Shown piece by piece: positions 55,661-64,000 of a stretch of 64,000 nucleotides of DNA. How positions within the stretch are numbered: the first letter of the stretch is position 1; every line of letters begins with the position of its first letter. Below the pieces are notes generated by a model that did no database searches, had not been told where the DNA came from, and saw only the letters and a program-made list of their open reading frames with translations. A program made the translations under genes and the position numbers. The stretch covers positions 13,928,721 to 13,992,720 of the forward strand of contig NW_025062479.1 in the NCBI RefSeq assembly GCF_000002995.4, read 5' to 3'. Origin of the DNA: Brugia malayi. Lineage: Eukaryota; Nematoda; Chromadorea; Rhabditida; Onchocercidae.

Positions 55661-58600
55661 GATCGTAGATTTTTGTGGTAGAAAAAAATTCTTCCATAAA
55701 ATATTGCTTATTTCTATATTCTTATTTAGCGCATTAACTATCTTCAATTAGTTGTAAAATCAAATAAAATTTGAAACAGGCCAGAAGCTATCGTATATTT
55801 TTAAATTTCCTATTCTTTGATAGAATTAGAAGCATTTTGAAAATCTAATTCGATTTCTGCTAATTGCATCTATGCTTATCTTTAAATTAATGTTAACTTG
55901 AAATTTAATACATTTTCATCGATAGGACAATTTTTTGTTTTTTTTAAATTCACAATACATTTGTATGAAGAATAAATAATACAATATTATATATAATCTT
56001 TTGTTGATATCACTGATTATAATAAATGGAAATATTTTTCTCTCTTTCTTCCTCTCTCCTCCCTCTCCATCGTTCTATTTCTTTTTCTCTACTTATACTT
56101 TTAAACTGGAGGACAATAATTCCGCCATTAGTGTCTTATGTGCTGTGCAAGGGTAAAGTAATTATCGGAATTGCAGCAGTAAGTTATTATGAAACAAAAG
56201 TTTATTGACGTTCATTTATCAGGTGACACACAGGTGTTTAAAGTAGCATTCAACATTTCATATGTGTATATAATTTCAATTTTCTATTTCATTAATCATA
56301 TTGTTATCGTCATAAATATATGCGACGGTAATAAGATATAAAAATCCTCTTAAATTTTATTTCCATCTATTAAATTTCATTCGTAAACTTTCGTACATTT
56401 TTCCTCTTTTTTTTTTCCACAGAATGAAACATTTATCCTTCATCATGTCTTTCATAATTAATTATCATTTCATTTCTATGTGAGAAACAAATAAATTTAT
56501 ATCAAAACTGAGCAAATAATTTAAAAACATATGAATAAATTATTCGTTGTTTCATTTTTTACCTTAAAATGATTAGTAGTATTTTGATAATTTTCAGTTT
56601 TTATAAAATCGTAATTAAAAGCGTTATTTTTGATGAGAGGATTTTTAAGTAATTAATTTATTATTACCAATATTGTTATTACTACGATCCGGATTTCTTC
56701 TCAAATTTACTTACTAATATAAAATTTCAGTTTTTCATATATTGAAAGAAATTTTTAAATAAATTTGGTGAGCTCAGCTATTGGATAGTCTATAAAATAT
56801 TTATTTGTAAGCTTTTAGTGTCTGACAAAATCATTTTTTTTTCACTTCCTTTTCGTCAAAATAGCCTTTTTTTTTTGTATAAAAGTTCGGATTAAAAATT
56901 CACGATGGCTAATAAATAGATAAAAAAGCGTAAGAATGAGAATTTTCGAAAAATATGAAATTATTTGTTGATCTGAGAAGATAACAGAAGTATTCGAGAT
57001 TGAAATATTCAAAGAGTTTTATTCAAAATGAATTATTTTTTTTTTTTTTTTTTAAATTATCGCATTCGAATTCAAGGAAATCATTGCTAAATACATTTAA
57101 AAAAAAAAAAAAAAATTAATCTGAAATAGTAATCTTCCATTTGTCCTTTTTTTCTTTTCCATATTATATCTAATTGGAAAGTTAGAGTAAAATAAATATT
57201 TATTTTTTGTAAAATTTAAATTTCTCACCCTTTTTAATTATTATAATTTTTGTAAATGTTTTAAAAGAACTGAAAAAAAACACTGTAATTTTCCATCATA
57301 TCGTTTTTACTAGTTGATGATTATTATACAATATCGTTGACAAGAATTGATAAGAAAAAAGGAAAAAACTTAATCATTTATTATTTCAGTGATGTGATGC
57401 TGTGCTTGATAACATTACTACTAATTGGATTACCTGTTGTTTCATCACTCAAACTTTGTTAGTTTTATTTAATTCAACAAGTTTGTTTTTATCATATTTG
57501 ATTAGATCTCATATGTAACTTATTTTATTCCTTATAAATTTAATTTTGCTTATAAATTAAGCAATGAAGTATAACAGAATTGAACTTATACAAATGGTTT
57601 TAATAAACATTTTAGGTAATTTAATGTTAAATTTATTTAATTTCACTTCCTATTATAATTTTATATGATAATTTTGTTCTTAACTTCAATTAAAATTCAC
57701 TTAAATTCAGTATTTATTAATAATTGAACTAATTTTATATATGTATATAAAGGTGAATAATAAGAAACAAGGAGTTACTGCTAATTTTTGAAATGTTTTA
57801 CTTAGATCATTTGCTTTTTTTAGCTTAAGCGGTAAAGATTTTATTAATGAAAAATTTTCATTTGTCTATGAAAAAAGAAAAAAAAAAATAATAAAACGAT
57901 TGTAAATTCGGAATTTAACATTTAATTAATGGTCAGATGGTAACTTGAGAAATGTCAATTGTGGAGGGAATGTCATGAAAGAGAAAAAGTGTAATTAAGA
58001 AGTAATTATTCCATTTCTCATTGCTTTCGAGAATTGTTTACTATCTTCTTTCAATCTCATCCTTTCTCATTAGCTCAGATCCATTTCCGCTATTATTCCA
58101 TATTGTGCATATTTTAAATAAACTTCGTATCAAGAATGATTACAATCATTTTTAAAAGAACTGAAAAAAGATTTGTTTTCTTTTTTTTTCGGACCACAAA
58201 TCGAAATAATTATATTCAATAAAACTAAAAATTTTTTGATTGATTGATTGATTTTTTTTTTAGATGAAAAATTGAAAAAATTAAATTCCCTGTAACAAAA
58301 GAAATCTTTGTTTGATTAATTGATTTTTGATTATTTTAAAAAAGGCTGAAATTAATTAGAAAGAGAGATATACTGAAATTGAAATTATCCATTTTAAGTG
58401 GACAATTTGATCCGATTGGTAATCATACTGACAAGTGGTAGTTTACTTAAGTTTATTTAATGCGTTGAGGAATATGCTGGATATGACTGCATTATATCAT
58501 TACTTATTCGTAAACCTAAATCTTAATGATTAAATTGCATGTTCCAAGCGGAATTTTAGCCTCGTAAATGAGTTTGGCCTATGAATTTAAAAGCCTAGGG

Positions 58601-59154
58601 TGGATGACTAATTTATGCATTTAATTTTAGAACAAATAAAACCTTTTCCCAGAAAGGATTATATTTTCATATATGAGTTGTAATATTTATAAATTTTTTA
58701 TTTTTTTTATTATTTACAAAATTTTCACTTTTATTTTTTACTCACTTAACACTTTCAAAACTTCCACCAAAATTAATTTATATATCACAAGTGAAATTGT
58801 GAAATGTAAATATTGATATTTAAAAATCTTTTATTTTATCTTTTTTTTTTTTAATATTTAGAAGAATTACTTTTTTTTTGCTTTTCACTTACGGCTTCAA
58901 AAATTTTATCCATAAATTTTATCCTTCAAACAATTTCATCGATATTTTCATCTATTATTTTATTTATTTATTTTTTTTTACTACTAAATACATTTATAAA
59001 AGTTCTTCTTTCTTTTCTCTTTTTTTTTGGTTGGGTGATTTAAAAAGTAATTTTAATTGGTTATAAATAAAAATTGTAATACTCTTTGAAATTTAGCATC
59101 TATTTCGAAGCAATGCTTGTTTTATGTTAATTAAAATTTTAAACTTATAGCAAT

Positions 59155-59390
59155 TTCTAGCAAATGAAAGTTTTTTAAATCATAATCATTTGTTATTTTA
59201 AATTTGTCAACTTATTATCAAAATTATGAACTTTAAAAAAAAGCAAAAAAAAAAAAAAAAGTTGTGATGATTTTGATTTGAATTTACTCTTTAAACAGAA
59301 TTTTTCATATTTAAACTATTATAATTACCATCATTCGTTATTTTAAATTTATCAACTGGTTATCAAAATTGTCAACTTTTTATTGATATC
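59155..59390. repeat. Two copies about 150 bp apart
   Basis: GTTATTTTAAATTTGTCAAC followed by TATTATCAAAATT and GAACTTT at about 59190-59236 recurs with few changes at about 59337-59380. Confidence 0.6.
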
Positions 59391-60424
59391 ATCGTTTTGC
59401 TGGATAGTTATACAAACATTTGTGAGCACTTCAAAATTGCAATTGTCAATCAATGAAAGAACATTCCCGTATAACATTCGAGAAAAATCCGGATTACTTC
59501 CGACTCGAAAATTATAAATGAAAGATATTAGTGCATTTATACATATATACATAGGTGTGAAATGATAATCACTAGAACTGCATTGATGATAATTTTTCAT
59601 CTTCCGCTTTTAATATTCGTAATTATTAAATTTAAAGATTTGTTAAAAAAAAAGTAAAAAAACTAGAAAAATACAATTCTTAAATTTAAAAATTTTCATA
59701 ATAATAATTTTATAATAACGTTTTTATAATAACATTTTTTTTCTTCGTTTTTTTTTTTTTTTTTTTTTTTTTGCTACACTTTAAATCAATAAAGTAGCAT
59801 ATGTCAAAATGTAATATCTTTCTTCTTCCTCTATAATTTCTATTCTTTAAATAATTTTATGACTACCATTCTCCTTTTATGGCTTTTCCTATTTCATTTT
59901 ATTACTTTTGTATTATTATTTCTGGACGGAATATGTGTATATATAGAGTACAAAGGCATACATTGTTTCTTTTTATTCAAAAGAGCGTTTTCTGCGCAAT
60001 AATTTCTGACCAAAACCGAAATAATCAGTACATCTGGTCTAAAGTACAGAAAAAAAGGAAAAAACATATTGCGCCAATAATCTGTCGCGCACCTGTTCTA
60101 TGCGGAAGAATGATAAAGAATGGAAGTGTTGATTAAATTATGGCAAAGATATGATAAATGAGATCAGGCGGTTATTCATCACATATGTCAAATATGCTTT
60201 TAGTTAAATTGAACATTTGCAAATTGTTGTAATAATAACTAAGTTTATAGTAATAATTTTATTGTAGTAATAAATAAATAATAATTTACAGTAATAATTT
60301 TATGTCAAATTAAATTTGTAATAATAAATTGCTGTATAACAATTTCATGTAGAATCAAATTTGTAGTAACAATTCGGAGCAGAGTTAAATTAATGATGGA
60401 TGGAAATTATCATTTTTATCAGCG

Positions 60425-60553
60425 TACAGCTTTGTTGAGATAATATAATAAGAATAATAATAATAGTGATAATAAATAATAATAGAGCTTTTGCTGCCGT
60501 GGCGATTACCATCGTCATTATTTATTATTATTTTATTATCGCTATTATTACTA

Positions 60554-60611
<58 letters not shown>

Positions 60612-60615
60612 GAAT
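60425..60615. repeat. Long imperfect AT inverted repeat with GC-rich loop, fused to a TTA microsatellite
   Basis: The left arm (about 60436-60485, AATAATAATAGTGATAATAA type) is imperfectly complementary to the right arm (about 60517-60560, TTATTATCGCTATTATT type). The loop of about 30 bp, CTTTTGCTGCCGTGGCGATT and onward, is unusually GC-rich. From 60555 the right arm runs into about 18 ATT units. Confidence 0.65.
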
Positions 60616-63012
60616 CATTACTATCATTAATTATTATTATTATGTTTGCGGCAGCATATATAATATATAAATGTAAAACATTTAAAATAGACTGATTTTT
60701 TAAGTTTGTGGGAATAAATGAATGAATATGCGACACGACTTGAAAATGTTTTCTTTGATTTTTTTAAGGAAAAAAACTTCTATTAAAATTAAAAATGGCA
60801 TTTTAATAAAGAGAAAGATTGTCGATAAAATATTAGTACCAGGAATAAAACTTTGATTAAAGCATCTAGCTAATGTGATGAGTGAAAAAAGTGAGGGATA
60901 AATTCTTCCGGCCTATATTAAATTCAGAGTGAAAATAAATGATCAATTTTTTTTTCCAAAATTTTCCCATTATTTTTCAGGAAATCATTTACTTTTTTCT
61001 CTTTTTCAAAATCGCAATGAATAAATGTTATAACATTTCAAAGATGTTAAGAAAAAAAAAGAAAAAGAACCTATAGGAATTAGAATAAATTTCAGTTCTC
61101 TTTTTTTGGTCCATTATTTTTAAGATTTAAAAAATTTTTATATTATTTCTTTTCTCACTAATTTTCATTTAAATAAATGCAAAAAAAAATTATAATTTTG
61201 CACGAATTAAATTAGTAATAAAATTTGAATTTGTCAATAAATGTTCATTTAAAATTTAGGAAGAATAATGATAAACTAAAATTGAAAAGTGTTATCATTA
61301 ACATTTAAATTGATCAATTAACTGATAAGTATAATTATAATTGATGCATATGAATGAGTGAAAATGCAAAATGTAATTATTTCATTGCATTCATTTGTAG
61401 CACCGGAAAAATAATCTTAAGCATTAATCAACCTGAAAACAAAAAAAAAAAAAAAAAAGAAAAGATTAATCCGTAATGATGTTAAGCTTTTGTGAAGTAA
61501 TTCATGAAAGAAAGAATAGATGCTAAAAACAGAAACAACTGTCCATTCTCTTCCTTTATCTCTTCTTTTTCAAAGGTTAAAATGATCATTAGGGGGTTTA
61601 ATAAGAGGGATAATAAAAGAAAGAAAGAAAGAAGGACAAAAAAAAATAAATGAATAAAAAGGGGAAAATTTTTCTTGAAGTGATAACTACTTGAATTTTC
61701 TTTTCATCTTATAATGCAGCAAAATTTTAATAAATGATACGACAAAAAAAAAAAAAAAAGCTTTATGGATTATTTAAATTTATGCCTGCCGTTAAAATGT
61801 ATATTTAAATTTATTGCAATGAATAGTTGAAAATATGAAAATTGAAATGAGTGGAAATGAAATTTATTCTTTTCTTACTTTCTTTTTTTTTTGATATATT
61901 AACGTGAAATACCTTTTTAATGAAAATAAACTTTATTCAATTTTTTTTTTTAATTAGCATATATCTTATATGCTGATGAAAGTAATGGAATTTCACTCTA
62001 TTTATCGATTAATTATCAAAGTAATACCAATAAATATTAAATAAAATAGGAAATTATGCATATACATTTATTATTATAATTTTAATTTTATTAAATTTTA
62101 AAAAGATTCAAATCGAATGTTCTAGAAGTTAATTAAGCTAATTACATTTACAATTACCATATTGTAATTCTTTTTTTTTTTGAACCACAATAAGTTTTTG
62201 AAATATTTACTACAATTTATGACTAATATTATTCTTAACTTAGTTTCAAATACCTCCATAAAACGATCACCAAGTGTCAATTATTATTTGACTGTTTATC
62301 AGTGAGTATAGCATATCTGCCATGTAAATTAAACGCAACTGAACAACAGCTGTGCAAATCATAAATTTTTTCCCATCAAAATTAGACAATTTTGGGAAAG
62401 TTTTAAATTATATATCAATACATATTAAGATGGAAGAAGAAAAATACTTGAGAAATTGGAAGAAAATAGAAATGGAAACGAAGCAATCAGTATTAATTAA
62501 TGATCCTTTGTCTTGTTAAATATGATTACATCTGCCAGAATAACAAATAATTATGCTAATAAGATTTAAGTCTAATATTTTGGCTATCTTAATATGAACT
62601 GTAAACTTTTTTTTCTTTTGTTTTAAGCTCTAATATTATCAGTTTAATAATTAAATTTTAATTCCATCTATTGTTAATCTTTTTTTTCTTTGAATGCATT
62701 TATTTGAACAATAAAGTGCATTATTTTAGCTATTAATTATTTTGCAACGAAAAATAATTAATAAAAAATTTTTATCAAAATATTATTAAACTAATTAATA
62801 AATTCATATACCTAAAATATACAACTATGAAGCGATAAAAGAAGAGTTTTTTTTTTTTTTCACAATTTTATTTTATATTTACTTTCTGATCAAAAAAAGA
62901 AAAAAAGAAATTTTTATGATAATAAATAGTTCTCAAAATTTGTAATGTTTCATGAGAAGTTAAAAGTAGTAAACAGAAATATTTCAGTGCTGTAATAAAT
63001 CATGACCTTTTG

Positions 63013-63033
63013 CCTTGTCCTTAGTTGTTCATC
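63013..63033 (+). promoter_or_regulatory. Splice acceptor before the DDR-like start, likely SL trans-splice site
   Basis: TTGTCCTTAG ends at 63024 and leaves a 9-nt leader before the ATG at 63034. The TAG at 63022-63024 is also an in-frame stop, so the coding region cannot extend upstream without splicing. Confidence 0.45.
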
Positions 63034-64000
63034 ATGCTGAACGTCGTATATGTCCTTGCTGAAGGTAAATGTCCGCTTAACAAATCTATTTTCCACTTTC
63101 GCCTTGTATGTATGATGTATGTAACAATTCCGCCCAAGTAATGCTTTTCAAATACCGCAGTGTCACTTCTTGAGGACACATATATATAATTAAATGCTAT
63201 TTAAAAGTAAATATGAAATATGTGTGTAAAAGTAAAAAGAATTGCACAAATAAAATCATATAATATGTAATGCTTATCATTAAGCAATCTTTTCGCTTGA
63301 TTTCTCTTCTTAGAGAACTAATGAAATTTAATTTAGATTTTCTTTGATTAAAAATTTGTTTTAGCTACGAAAGATTTAAAATTTTTCTGGTTGCATTATA
63401 AAATAAATATTGCTTAAGCAAAAGAAATTAGATGATTAAATGAACAGTGAAATGAAATAAATTTACAAAGTAAGATTAGTAAGTAAAGAAAAAGAAAGAG
63501 TTTTACTTGCACATCAAGAATTCAGACTAACCGTAAAATTTGAAAATGTTACAAAGTATTTTATTGAATATGAAAATAAATTGAAATTGAACAAAGATTA
63601 TTAAAGAATATAAATTAAACAAATATAAAACAAATTAGCAATAATTTGAAATAAAGACGAAAAAGAGTGTAACAAGTTATAAAAATTGTAATAAATCAAA
63701 TTATTAGCTAAAATTACTGAAATTTTATTCTAACCATTTTATGCCTTTTTTTGCTTTTTTTATGTAAATTAACTTCTGTTGGGAGAGTGATAAATACTAA
63801 TAAAAATTTAATTTCCATTTTTGTGTGTCATTCAAAATTTGCTAATACAAAATTATTTCAATTCTAGCTGAATGTCAAATCATTGCACTTGGTATGGAAA
63901 ATGGTGATATTGAGGATTCGCAATTATCTGCTTCCACTAGTTTTGATATGATTAGTGTTGGACCACAAAATGCCAGGTGTGAATTAATTGTCATTTCATA
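63034..64000 (+). CDS. Discoidin-domain protein, probably DDR-type receptor (5' end, cut by window)
   Basis: Exons 63034-63064 and 63868-63976 join in phase 1 and the gene continues past the right edge after a GTGTGA donor. Exon 1 encodes a very short hydrophobic leader, MLNVVYVLAE, and the junction codon gives Ala, making an acceptable signal-peptidase site before Glu-Cys. Exon 2 opens with ECQIIALGMENGDIEDSQL and then SASTSF and VGPQNAR. This matches the start of a discoidin (F5/8 type C) domain, C..PLGMxSGxIxDxxIxASS...NARL. Among metazoan discoidin proteins the wording is closest to discoidin domain receptor tyrosine kinases, collagen-binding receptors used in nematode axon guidance. Only about 47 residues are visible, so a neurexin-IV-like or other discoidin protein remains possible. 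The 11-residue signal region is short, and the true start may lie in an exon further upstream. Confidence 0.65.

Larger units (their letters stand above)
42675..63012. other. 20-kb gene-poor region
   Basis: No exon with a recognisable product was found on either strand. Open frames here are short, poly-Phe/Lys/Ile-biased or microsatellite-encoded. Two short frames stand out by less biased composition but have no family match: plus 59879-60136 and minus 59352-59600. A plus-strand frame at 56026-56178 ends at a strong GTAAGTTA donor and could be an untranslated or alternative first exon. The stretch probably contains the distal promoter and regulatory DNA of the DDR-like gene and perhaps 3' exons of the coiled-coil gene. 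Confidence 0.5.

Noticed and set aside
59352..59600. Minus-strand frame of 82 codons with relatively normal composition
   Set aside because: No recognisable family, no clear promoter or splice partner, and it overlaps a local duplication; kept only as a note in the gene-poor region.
59879..60136. Plus-strand frame of 85 codons in a less AT-rich stretch
   Set aside because: No family match and no splice site linking it to the DDR-like exons; coding status cannot be supported.
60551..60736. Minus-strand poly-isoleucine frame
   Set aside because: Translation of the ATT microsatellite.
42675..63012. Possible tRNA, 5S, snRNA or SL RNA genes
   Set aside because: No B-box-like GGTTCGAATC, SL exon or U-RNA sequence was noticed by eye; a covariance-model search would be decisive.

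Overview
The window is eukaryotic and very AT-rich, with long poly(dA:dT) runs, many small exons and introns mostly of about 100-700 bp with GT...AG ends. Several predicted start codons sit 9-25 nt downstream of a pyrimidine-AG acceptor that has no coding exon before it, which is what SL trans-splicing leaves. With the NKAP, MadBub, DDR-like and syntaphilin-like genes, this points to a nematode, and the composition suggests a spirurid/filarial-type genome. That placement is inference.

Layout, left to right. (1) 608-2406 (+): a small four-membrane-segment protein of unknown function. (2) 4859-9879 (-): a complete nine-exon secreted chymotrypsin-fold protein in which the catalytic His is Ser and the catalytic Ser is gone. 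(3) 10253-15255 (+), divergent from it across 373 bp: a compact MadBub (BUB1/BUBR1/MAD3) protein with TPR region and a kinase domain that has lost its catalytic and metal-binding residues. (4) 15848-17218 (-): the 3' part of an unrecognised gene, possibly with further exons near 17.8-18.0 kb. (5) 21051-24080 (+): a complete eight-exon NKAP gene. (6) 27142 to about 42.7 kb (+): a 27-exon-plus coiled-coil protein of about 1,560 residues with a syntaphilin/syntabulin-like segment. (7) About 42.7-63.0 kb: 20 kb with no convincing gene, holding tandem repeats, GA/CT tracts and a few less AT-rich islands. (8) 63034 to the right edge (+): the first two exons of a discoidin-domain protein, probably a DDR-type receptor.

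All splice models were built by eye from GT/AG sites and reading phase. The protease homologue, NKAP and the long coiled-coil gene join in phase at every internal junction. The MadBub model has one unresolved junction near 12.25-12.55 kb. There are no operon-like close pairs, tRNA, rRNA or CRISPR features that I can see, and no mobile-element coding sequence was recognised. The most unusual content is the divergent pair of apparent pseudoenzymes at 4.9-15.3 kb.
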